Below are positions 7,568 to 14,558 of a stretch of DNA of 19,558 nucleotides, piece by piece. This DNA comes from JBCCMB01 sp039026555 (GTDB taxonomy: Bacteria > Pseudomonadota > Alphaproteobacteria > Caulobacterales > Hyphomonadaceae), in contig JBCCMB010000044.1 in assembly GCA_039026555.1 (NCBI GenBank), positions 1 through 19,558 on the forward strand, in the 5' to 3' direction. The position numbers were made by a program, and so were the translations under genes. The notes beneath the pieces are model-generated. The model was given only the letters and a program-made list of their open reading frames with translations, had not been told where the DNA came from and searched no databases. Positions within the stretch are counted from its first letter, which is position 1; each line of letters opens with the position of its first letter.

Positions 7568-7661
7568 TTGGGCCTCCTTTTTTGAACGAGAGGCGAGCAT
7601 AAACCTAAAGGCGCGCGCCGAAAATCGCTGGTTTCTAGCAAACTGCGCTCGGTTTGAGCGG

Positions 7662-8648
7662 TTAGCCCAAGCCCTCGAACAATGCGGTTGAAAGATACCT
7701 TTCCGCGAAAGAGGGGATGATGGTTACGATTGTCCGTCCTTTCATCTCGGGGCGCCTAGCGACGCGCAGCCCGGCCGTGAGCGCTGCGCCGGAGGAGATG
7801 CCAACAGGCACGCCTTCTAATCGCGCCAAACGCCGCGCCGCCGCAAAGGCGTCGTCGTTCGAAACCTTGATCGCTTCGTCCATCAAGGATGTGTCCATAT
7901 TGCCCGGGACGAAGCCGGCGCCGATGCCTTGGATCATATGCGGGCCGGGCGGATCACCGGATAAGACGGGACTTGCCTCCGGCTCGACGGCGATCATTTT
8001 TAAGTCCGGCTTTCTCGCCTTCAGCACGCGCGCGCAGCCGGTGAACGTTCCGCCCGTGCCGACCCCAGACACTACTGCATCGACGGCGCCGGCCGTGTCG
8101 CGCCAGATCTCTTCGGCGGTCGTCGCCTCGTGAATAGCGGGGTTGGCCTGATTGTCGAATTGGCTGGGGCTTAACGAATGAGGCGTTTCATCCAAGAGCT
8201 CCGCCGCCTTGGCGATGGCGCCGCCCATACCCTTTTCCTTGGGCGTCAAAACCAACTCGGCGCCGAGCAGCGCCAACATTTTGCGTCGTTCAATCGACAT
8301 GCTTTCGGGCATCACCAGAATGACGCGATAGCCGCGCGCCGCCGCGACGAAGGCGAGGCCGACGCCCGTATTGCCGGAGGTCGGCTCGATCAACACTGTA
8401 TCGGGCGTCAGAACGCCGTCTTTTTCCATTGCGCTCAGCATGCCGATGGCGATGCGATCCTTCACGCTCGCCAGCGGATTGAAGAATTCAAGCTTGAGGA
8501 GTAGGTCGGCCTCCAACCCTTCTTCAGCGGAGAGGCGCGGAATGCGGACTAACGGCGTGTTTCCGATCGTTTCAAGAATAGACCCGTAGATACGTCCTCG
8601 GCCTGGAGCGTCCAATTCAACGCCATTGTGGTTGAAGGTCTCTGTCAT
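7662..8648 (-). CDS. cysK: Cysteine synthase A (O-acetylserine sulfhydrylase)
   Basis: Makes L-cysteine and acetate from O-acetyl-L-serine and sulfide in the cytoplasm, the last step of sulfate assimilation. It is a fold-type II PLP enzyme of 328 residues, a normal length. Visible landmarks: IGNTPLVRI at 28-36; the PLP lysine Lys63 in PLASVKDRIA; the substrate loop TSGNTG at 90-95; PSQFDNQANPAIHE at 161-174; the phosphate-binding GVGTGGT at 195-201; GIGAGFVPGNMD at 241-252, which favours CysK over cystathionine beta-synthase; and SSGAA at 285-289. The start ATG 8648 has AGGGGA upstream and matches family N-termini. An ATG at 8711 would add 21 atypical residues and run through the likely -10 box. 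The second TonB-dependent receptor lies upstream on the same strand but is separated by a strong terminator. Confidence 0.96.
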   Translation of the reverse strand: MTETFNHNGVELDAPGRGRIYGSILETIGNTPLVRIPRLSAEEGLEADLLLKLEFFNPLASVKDRIAIGMLSAMEKDGVLTPDTVLIEPTSGNTGVGLAFVAAARGYRVILVMPESMSIERRKMLALLGAELVLTPKEKGMGGAIAKAAELLDETPHSLSPSQFDNQANPAIHEATTAEEIWRDTAGAVDAVVSGVGTGGTFTGCARVLKARKPDLKMIAVEPEASPVLSGDPPGPHMIQGIGAGFVPGNMDTSLMDEAIKVSNDDAFAAARRLARLEGVPVGISSGAALTAGLRVARRPEMKGRTIVTIIPSFAERYLSTALFEGLG

Positions 8649-8703
8649 GGTCGTCCCCTTTGGCTCTGCCCTTTTTGGCTCGGCGGTGTCGTCGCTGGCG
8701 ATG

Positions 8704-8732
8704 ATTATCAAGCCTCATCTGTCGCAGGCGAA
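8704..8732 (-). promoter_or_regulatory. Candidate promoter of cysK
   Basis: On the minus strand TTCGCC (8732-8727), a 17-base spacer and GATAAT (8709-8704). The -10 box matches TATAAT at five of six positions; the -35 box is weak. It lies about 55 bp before the ATG and after the terminator of the preceding gene, as expected for an independent transcript. Confidence 0.35.
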
Positions 8733-8765
8733 GAAGGGGGGAGGCAAGTCCATGATCGGATAAGG

Positions 8766-8799
8766 AAACAAAAAGGCGGGCGATAATAATCGCCCGCCT
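8766..8799 (-). terminator. Rho-independent terminator of the second TonB-dependent receptor
   Basis: Perfect 11-bp inverted repeat AGGCGGGCGAT / ATCGCCCGCCT with a four-base loop, followed on the minus strand by TTTTGTTTCC. It begins about 40 bp after the receptor stop at 8840. Confidence 0.9.
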
Positions 8800-8839
8800 G
8801 GTGAAGTTGTTTTCATGCGCCTGTGCGGCGAACGTTTTT

Positions 8840-11317
8840 TTAGAATTGGTAGCGCAAAATCGCGCCCCAACGTGTTCCGTGGCGATTGTTGTATTGGAAA
8901 CCACGCGATTGGCCTGATGAGGCGAGCTCGAACACACTTGGGATTGGCTGTCCCGCAAGAGTATAGCTGTTCACGCCCAAAGCATCGATGAAACGCAAAA
9001 CGCCGAGTGGGGCATCTTCGTCCGTCAGGTTTTTGCCGTAGACCGCCAGGCTGATACGATCGGTCAACGTGAACGTTACGCGCGCATCCAATTCGAAGCT
9101 GTCCCCGGTTTCCGCCAAGTTTTGTACTTGGGCGAAGCGACTGGAGAGATAATTTCCGCTCAATGAGAACAACGCGTCGAAATTCTCCTGTAGTTCCGTC
9201 TCATAGTCGAGGAAAAATGACGCTTGATGCTCGGCTTGGCGAGGTATGGTTTGTCCTGTCAGGTCACTGTCGCCGAAGACAGCGCCTTGGGTTGCTTCTT
9301 GACCCTCTGTGAACTCAGCATCTGTCCAGGCGTAAGTGCCGCCAACCGTTAAACCTTCAATGGCGGCGGGCGAGTACGCGCTTTCAAGCTCGATGCCGAA
9401 AATTTCAACTTCGCCGAGGTTCGCCGTGACCGACCCGGTCGTGGAATTGGCTCCCAAGGCTGCGAGGTTTTCAGTCAGCTGATAGCCTTCAAGCTCGGTA
9501 AAGTAGGCTGCGCCGTTCAACAGCAATTGATTGTCGAAGAGATAGTTTTTCGAACCGATCTCATACTGCCAGCTTTCTTCTTCGTCGAAGACGCCAAAGC
9601 CGAATTCGAAGCCTTGCTCGCCGTTGAAGCCGCCAGGCTTGGTGCCATTTGCGACGCTGGCGTAAAGAAGATTGTCGTCTGTTACTTGATAGTCGAGCGT
9701 GAAACGCGGCGTCACGGCGTCGAATTCTTCTTCGACGTCGAAATCCGATCCGTCGGCAAGCGTCAGCAAGTCGCCGGTATCGGTGTCGAAAACGCGCTGG
9801 TTGATGCTCTCATTCGCCCAGCGCAACTCGACGGTGCCGGTTACTCTATCGGTAAAGTCATAGCCGACGGACCCGAAGACAGACACGTTTTCAATTCGCG
9901 TGGTCGATGGATTGCTCGGCCCATATTCAAACGGTTGGACCGCTACAACAAAGGGTTGTCCTAACGCAGCAGCGACCTCAGCAAGTCCAGAGTTGAAACT
10001 GTCTAGCGCGGCTTGTTCGAACCTCGGGTCGGCAAAGCGTTGCGCCAGATCGTCTTGGAAATCGACATTGTTGAAATAATAGCCGCCCAAGCGCCAACGG
10101 AGGCGGCGATCTTGCGGTGAATCGATACGGGCCTCTGCAACAAAGGTCTCCTGCTCGTCGTCGTCGGTGGTCGTAAAGTCAAACGGTATCAAGCCCACGC
10201 CGAAAGGAGACCCGGGTGGTCCGAGTGGGAAGGGACCGAAGATGTGCGCTGTCGCGAAAGAGCCCGGTTGTCCGTCGCTATCCAATTCGTCCCGGAAGAT
10301 CTCGCGCGTATAACCGAGTGTTGTGAATAGATTGTAACCGCCGCCAAACTCGAAATTTGAATTAGCGGCCATGAAAAACTCTTCCCGTTCTAGGCCGCCG
10401 CCTTCGCCCAACGTATCGGAAAGCTGGGAGGATCCGCTTGGGTTCGGCGCTTGGGTGGGCACCTCCCCACGGAAGAACGGTTGTGTGCCGCCGGCCTGAA
10501 AGCCGCCTGGCACGTTGACGTTCAAATCGTCAAATCCAAGAAGGCCTATCGGAAAATGTCCATCATCGTCCGCATTGTATGCGACGCGCAAAGTCATATC
10601 CCATTGGTCGGTCGGCTCGTACCGCAGCACGCCAGAGACCGTTTTCGATTCCTCATTGCCGACACTGGGATTGAGATTGCTGTTGACGTCAAATTCGCTG
10701 TCAAACGTGTAGTAGCGACCGGACAGCGAATAGAACAATTTATCGTCGATGATCGGACCGCTAACGCTACCGGTAAATTGTCCAAGACCTTCCGAACCCA
10801 CCTCTACGCGGATATCACCTTCGACTTCATTCGTTGGTTGCTTCGAGGTGATGTTGATGGCGCCGGAATAGGTATTACGGCCGAATAGCGCCGATTGCGG
10901 GCCCTTGATGATCTCGATCGACTGCACGTCGCCAAAGTTCAACGATCTGATCGACTGTGTGACGTTCACGCCGTCGATGAAGACGGACACGCCGCTATCG
11001 CCAAGAATGTTCGCTTGACCACGGATAATGGGGCGGTCGAACTGACGTCCAAAAGGCGTATCGAAGATGAAGCCCGGGGTCAGCTTCGACAATTCGTCGA
11101 TGTCTGCGATGCCGCGCTCGAAAAGCGCTTCGCTGTCGAAGACGGTAACCGCAACTGGTACAGTCTGAATGTCTTCCTCGACCTTTCTCGCTTTCACGAG
11201 CACAACGTCTTGTTTAAGTTCCGCATCCTCGGACGCTTCTTGCGCAGCAGCGCTTGGCGCGGAGAATGCGCTCAACGCCATGACGGCGGCGCCCGCTAGG
11301 AGAGTTCCGTTTTTCAT
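8840..11317 (-). CDS. TonB-dependent outer-membrane receptor
   Basis: Outer-membrane barrel receptor of 825 residues importing an unidentified substrate with TonB energy. It begins MKNGTLLAGAAVMALS and has a Sec signal peptide cleaved about after SAAA (residue 25). A TonB-box-like QDVVLVKARK follows. The plug carries the classical signatures VPVAVTVFDSEAL, LSKLTPGFIF, RPIIRGQ, VSVFIDGVNV, VQSIEIIKGPQSALFGRNTYSGAINI and TSKQP. The barrel ends with WGAILRYQF, the expected terminal Phe. This is the common environmental-proteobacterial receptor type whose substrates are usually plant or algal compounds, lipids or aromatics rather than siderophores; that is family knowledge and not proof. I chose ATG 11317 because GGGGA lies eight bases upstream and the signal peptide starts there; an upstream ATG at 11386 would bury the signal. 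A terminator follows, so cysK is a separate unit. Confidence 0.94.
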   Translation of the reverse strand: MKNGTLLAGAAVMALSAFSAPSAAAQEASEDAELKQDVVLVKARKVEEDIQTVPVAVTVFDSEALFERGIADIDELSKLTPGFIFDTPFGRQFDRPIIRGQANILGDSGVSVFIDGVNVTQSIRSLNFGDVQSIEIIKGPQSALFGRNTYSGAINITSKQPTNEVEGDIRVEVGSEGLGQFTGSVSGPIIDDKLFYSLSGRYYTFDSEFDVNSNLNPSVGNEESKTVSGVLRYEPTDQWDMTLRVAYNADDDGHFPIGLLGFDDLNVNVPGGFQAGGTQPFFRGEVPTQAPNPSGSSQLSDTLGEGGGLEREEFFMAANSNFEFGGGYNLFTTLGYTREIFRDELDSDGQPGSFATAHIFGPFPLGPPGSPFGVGLIPFDFTTTDDDEQETFVAEARIDSPQDRRLRWRLGGYYFNNVDFQDDLAQRFADPRFEQAALDSFNSGLAEVAAALGQPFVVAVQPFEYGPSNPSTTRIENVSVFGSVGYDFTDRVTGTVELRWANESINQRVFDTDTGDLLTLADGSDFDVEEEFDAVTPRFTLDYQVTDDNLLYASVANGTKPGGFNGEQGFEFGFGVFDEEESWQYEIGSKNYLFDNQLLLNGAAYFTELEGYQLTENLAALGANSTTGSVTANLGEVEIFGIELESAYSPAAIEGLTVGGTYAWTDAEFTEGQEATQGAVFGDSDLTGQTIPRQAEHQASFFLDYETELQENFDALFSLSGNYLSSRFAQVQNLAETGDSFELDARVTFTLTDRISLAVYGKNLTDEDAPLGVLRFIDALGVNSYTLAGQPIPSVFELASSGQSRGFQYNNRHGTRWGAILRYQF

Positions 11318-11604
11318 ACTGATATTCCCCGGCTTGGCGAACTTTGAGCCGCCTTTAATTGATATACCATTAGAGCGATAGCCCATTTGTCTACTTGGGC
11401 AAGGCCTCTGTAAAGGTTATCGCGGATTCTTTGGCGTGTGTGTCGATTAAACAACAATGCGTGTATTAAAAGCTGTTCAGAACTTTCAATTCGCGCCGCA
11501 AAAGAGTGTTTCCCAAATGCCGGAAGGTGTGGCGCCGGCGAGAAAACCTTCCTCGAGCCCGCGCCCGCGTGATGGGTTGGCCGGCGGCGTGGCGGAAACA
11601 AAAA

Positions 11605-11680
11605 TGGTGCCGGCTGCAAGAATCGAACTCGCGACATCCTGATTACAAATCAGGCGCTCTACCATCTGAGCTAAGCCGGC
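11605..11680 (-). tRNA. tRNA-Thr, anticodon UGU
   Basis: On the minus strand the acceptor stem GCCGGCT pairs with AGCCGGC. There is a D-arm with AGCTCAGATGGTAGAGC, an anticodon loop TTTGTAA (anticodon TGT) closed by CTGAT/ATCAG, and a T-arm with GAGTTCGATTCTT. The 3' CCA is encoded at 11605-11607. The length is 76 nt with all arms intact. Confidence 0.97.
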
Positions 11681-11747
11681 TTCGGTCGCAGGGATAGTCG
11701 ATTGGCGGCGACTGGCGCAAGACGTAAAGCGCATTGCCGTTGTTCCG

Positions 11748-11761
11748 CGCCGGATCCGGCG
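11748..11761. repeat. Perfect 14-bp palindrome after the TIR gene
   Basis: CGCCGGATCCGGCG lies 4 bp past the stop codon of the TIR-domain gene and about 70 bp before tRNA-Thr on the same strand. No T-tract follows, so it is not a standard terminator. It could stabilise the mRNA 3' end or bind a protein. Confidence 0.4.
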
Positions 11762-11765
11762 ACGC

Positions 11766-13307
11766 CTATATCTGGCGCGATTTGATCAGATAGGCCAGCG
11801 CATCGCGAAAGTGCAGGGTCGACAGCTCTGGCGGGGGCGGAGGCGGCGAGCGTTCGAGGATGATCGGCCTAATCTCCGGCGTTCCCTGATCATGCTCCGC
11901 AGCTTTTTCCAACGCGTAGCGCCATTCTTTCTCGACCCATTCGGACTTGGCGGAATTGCGCGACCAAAATAATAAGAATGCGTCCGATTTCTCTATGTTT
12001 TCATATAATTGGCGTTCCCAGCGCTCACCTGGGTCAAGCGAGAGAAGGTCGACGAACACTTCAACGCCCAGAGTTTTTAGCGTTTGAACGCGTTTGAGCA
12101 CCTCATCGCGATCTTCGCTGGCGTAGGATACGAAGGCGCTGGAATAGCGTGTTGTTTTGAGAGGCGCGGCGTCGTCCTCCGCCGGATCGGCTGTGTTCGC
12201 GTCCAACACTGCGATCCGCCAAATCGCCGACGCGACGGGCAAACCGTCAACTGAAATGCGCAGCTTGGCGAGCGACGAGCCGCCCGGTCTGGCCTCGTCA
12301 AAGCGCGCCGTAAATTGAAGCGTGTCTGTGTCGCCGCGCCAAACGCAAGAGTCGCGGGGCGGTTCGATTTCCGCGCCGGGAATGTCCAGCGAGACGGTGA
12401 CGGTTTGTCCTGGAGCCAGCGCTTGCGCGAATGTGCGCCCCACGCGTCGTTCAGCTTCGGGGTCGGCGGCTTGCGCGGTGTCCAGCGCGTCGGCATCTGC
12501 GCCCGTTAAATGCAGAACGGCCTGGATCAAAATGTCCTCGCCGATGCGGGCGGAGGAAGGGCCGAACACGGTGCAATCCACCGGCTTTAGCGCGTCGGGA
12601 TCGGTTGGCGCGCCGATAAGGTGTTCATCTGGATCAAGGTCCAAATCCAAATCGTCCATGTCGCCCAAATCTTCCATGCCGATCCCGGAAACGCCTTCGT
12701 TTTCGGTTGGCGCTTCGACGGAGACGGATTTAGGCGAAGACCGATCATCAAACGACGGCGCAGGCTGCGCCGGCGCCGGTTGAGGTGGCGCTGGCGCGCG
12801 TGCTTGCGTCGCGCCCGCGAAATCAAGATCGCTAAGATCCTCTTCTATCTCGTCGTCGTCTTCTAGCAGGCTATCCGTGCCGCCATCGCTGACAGATTTG
12901 GATCGCCAGGCGCGATGTTCTTCTGCAAACGGGTCCGCCTCGAAGTCGATCGGCGGTTCCGCGTCGACGATCGGCGGACGCCATTCGTCGGGGGGCACGC
13001 GCTCTACGGATGGAGGGGGCGGAGCCTGATCGACGGGCATAGGCGGCGCCTTGGCCGGCGGCGGCTCCACCGCGACGGCGCGATCGACATGAGATCGGCT
13101 GGATTTAGGCGCAGGTCTCGCCGGCATGTTTGCTGGTGCTTGTTTGCTGGCGCGACGTGGACGTTTGGACTTTGAGAGCGCGCTGGTCAGTCTGCCCAAG
13201 ACGCCGATGGCCACAATAGATCCTGCGCCCAAGCCGAATGCTGCGGAGGCGCCGATCCCGTTCAAGAAAGCATCGAACGACGCCCAGATTTGAAGTGCTT
13301 GATCCAT
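11766..13307 (-). CDS. Membrane-anchored TIR-domain protein with an Ig-like middle domain
   Basis: 513 residues in four parts. First, a hydrophobic N-terminal segment (about 15-40), probably one membrane helix followed by a basic KSKRPRR patch. Second, a long Pro/Ala-rich and Asp/Glu-rich disordered tether (about 50-240). Third, a beta-rich domain (about 243-370) with SSARIGEDILIQAVLHL, ERRVGRTFAQALAPG, LDIPGAEI, VWRGDTDTLQF and RISVDGLPVA; I recall similar domains next to TIR domains in bacterial proteins, but I cannot name a family. Fourth, a C-terminal TIR domain (about 388-513) with AFVSYASEDRDEVL, FVDLLSLDPGERW, AFLLFWSRNSAKSEWVEKEW and HFRDALAYL. Glu461 in W457VEKE461 aligns with the catalytic Glu of SARM1-type NADase TIR domains, so NAD cleavage is possible. 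No Thoeris, CBASS or argonaute partner lies nearby. The start ATG lacks a strong ribosome binding site. A defence or stress role is inference. Confidence 0.88.
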   Translation of the reverse strand: MDQALQIWASFDAFLNGIGASAAFGLGAGSIVAIGVLGRLTSALSKSKRPRRASKQAPANMPARPAPKSSRSHVDRAVAVEPPPAKAPPMPVDQAPPPPSVERVPPDEWRPPIVDAEPPIDFEADPFAEEHRAWRSKSVSDGGTDSLLEDDDEIEEDLSDLDFAGATQARAPAPPQPAPAQPAPSFDDRSSPKSVSVEAPTENEGVSGIGMEDLGDMDDLDLDLDPDEHLIGAPTDPDALKPVDCTVFGPSSARIGEDILIQAVLHLTGADADALDTAQAADPEAERRVGRTFAQALAPGQTVTVSLDIPGAEIEPPRDSCVWRGDTDTLQFTARFDEARPGGSSLAKLRISVDGLPVASAIWRIAVLDANTADPAEDDAAPLKTTRYSSAFVSYASEDRDEVLKRVQTLKTLGVEVFVDLLSLDPGERWERQLYENIEKSDAFLLFWSRNSAKSEWVEKEWRYALEKAAEHDQGTPEIRPIILERSPPPPPPELSTLHFRDALAYLIKSRQI

Positions 13308-13510
13308 AGGTCGGCTCGCAATGCTGGTCTGGGCGCGCAGTGACTCGTTTCGAGCTTAGCGGTGGGAGGCGGCGCCTTACAAACGGTTTTACGGCCTGCA
13401 AATGACCTTTGGTCCGTCACATTCCGCCACATTCGCGCCCTATCGCCGCCGTCGCCCTCCGGCAACTTACGCGTCAACACAACGGGAAACGGCTGATCGG
13501 GAACAGAACA

Positions 13511-13939
13511 ATGTCTGGATTAAAAGCAGGTTTTGCGGCTTTGGCTTTGGTGGGAAGCATGTCAGGGGCGGCGATGGCGGAAACCGCCGCGTCGCCTGCA
13601 TGCGAAGCGCGCGAGGCGGTTTTTTACTTCGCCACCGGCGAGGCGACATTGGATGCGTTCGGCGAGGCTTCGCTCGAACGGTTTGCGGAAGACGCTAAAG
13701 CCTGCCCCATCGCAAAGATCGAGATTGTCGGCCACGCCGATTCGGTTGGTCCTGCGGCGGCGAATGAGGAATTGTCGCTCGCGCGCGCGGAAGCGACGTC
13801 CGATGCTTTGGCGAACGCTGGGTTTGAGCCCGTGCGTGTTGAGCTTGAAGCCGCCGGCGAAGCGGATGCGGACCGTCCCATGGCGCGTCGCGCTGTTGTC
13901 CGCCTTGTGATGGCCTCTGCGGATGCTGATCTGGGCTAA
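13511..13939 (+). CDS. Small periplasmic OmpA-like (peptidoglycan-associating) protein
   Basis: 142 residues. A Sec signal peptide ends at AMA (residue 23), then a single OmpA/MotB-type domain follows with no barrel in front of it. The core reads VFYFATGEATLD, KIEIVGHADSVG at 69-80, ELSLARAEATSDAL and ARRAVVRLVM. The Asp of GHADS and Arg92 are the positions that hold meso-diaminopimelate in the family, so peptidoglycan binding is likely. Cys31 and Cys65 could form a disulfide. There is no lipobox, so it should be soluble in the periplasm. The ATG at 13511 begins the signal peptide; longer in-frame starts from 13409 would bury it. The ribosome binding site is weak. Its stop overlaps the convergent DUF1761 gene by 4 bp. 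It is transcribed away from the TIR gene across a 203-bp shared promoter region. Confidence 0.85.
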   Translation: MSGLKAGFAALALVGSMSGAAMAETAASPACEAREAVFYFATGEATLDAFGEASLERFAEDAKACPIAKIEIVGHADSVGPAAANEELSLARAEATSDALANAGFEPVRVELEAAGEADADRPMARRAVVRLVMASADADLG

Positions 13940-14406
13940 TCGAAGAACGACAAGATCAAGGCTGGGACCAAATACGAGGCCAAAGCGTAGCTGGCGTCGA
14001 TATAGAAGAGTTTCAAAGGCTCCAGCCCGTAGACGACGTCGTTCGCCAGCATCGGGATGGCGAAACCAACGCAAACGAGGGCCGCGCGCCCTAAGTTTTG
14101 GACGACGCCCGTCGCCGCAAACGCTTTCAGTACGATCGCCAACACAAACACGGTCAACAGCGTCAGAAAGAACCCAAAGCCCATATAGAGGCCCATATTG
14201 GCGGACGGATTTGTCGCGGCCAGCGCTTCGCCAAGCGCCGCTGCGTCCATTGTCGCCAATTGATCGGCGGACAATCCCCGCACGCGCATGATCTCGGTCA
14301 GCCAGTCCAGCTGGAACACCAAACCGTACCAGATATATCCCACGAAATAGGCGGCGATTGTCGCGAGCAACACGCCCGCCAGATTCACCCCAGCGAGTTT
14401 AGGCAT
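13936..14406 (-). CDS. DUF1761 family integral membrane protein
   Basis: 156-residue inner-membrane protein of DUF1761, function unknown. It has four predicted helices: about 8-30 (containing AAYFVGYIWYGLVF, the family's N-terminal signature of a helix ending in WY and a short polar turn), 71-97, 104-121 and 132-153. A polar loop between helices 1 and 2 (about 35-68) holds LTEIMRVRGLSADQLATMD. The ATG has AGGAGG seven bases upstream, a strong site. It is the only gene of its transcript in view and is divergent from metG, with 152 bp between the two starts. Its last four bases overlap the end of the convergent OmpA-like gene. Confidence 0.85.
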   Translation of the reverse strand: MPKLAGVNLAGVLLATIAAYFVGYIWYGLVFQLDWLTEIMRVRGLSADQLATMDAAALGEALAATNPSANMGLYMGFGFFLTLLTVFVLAIVLKAFAATGVVQNLGRAALVCVGFAIPMLANDVVYGLEPLKLFYIDASYALASYLVPALILSFFD

Positions 14407-14457
14407 GAGCTGTCCTCCTCCCGGCGGCCTATGTTTATCAGCCGCTCGTCATTTGGT

Positions 14458-14485
14458 TTGTATTCTTGCCAACGCGCGCTATGAC
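14458..14485 (+). promoter_or_regulatory. Candidate promoter of metG
   Basis: TTGTAT, a 16-base spacer and TATGAC, about 75 bp before the metG ATG in the divergent region shared with the DUF1761 gene. Both boxes are partial matches. Confidence 0.3.
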
Positions 14486-14558
14486 CTCGGATCGAGCGCG
14501 TCGCCCCGATATCGGGCGTGGCGTTTTCTAGCGCTTTTTAATCCAACAGGCGAGAGAC

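Noticed and set aside
7601..7661. A terminator between cysK and the DUF1428 gene
   Set aside because: Only a five-pair stem (CGCTC/GAGCG) with no T-tract is present, so cotranscription cannot be excluded.
12322..12783. A 153-codon plus-strand frame
   Set aside because: Ser-rich shadow of the acidic/proline-rich tether and beta-rich domain of the TIR gene on the other strand.
11766..13939. A Thoeris, CBASS or other defence island around the TIR gene
   Set aside because: No ThsA, cyclase, nuclease or other defence gene is adjacent; the neighbours are tRNA-Thr, an OmpA-like gene and housekeeping genes.
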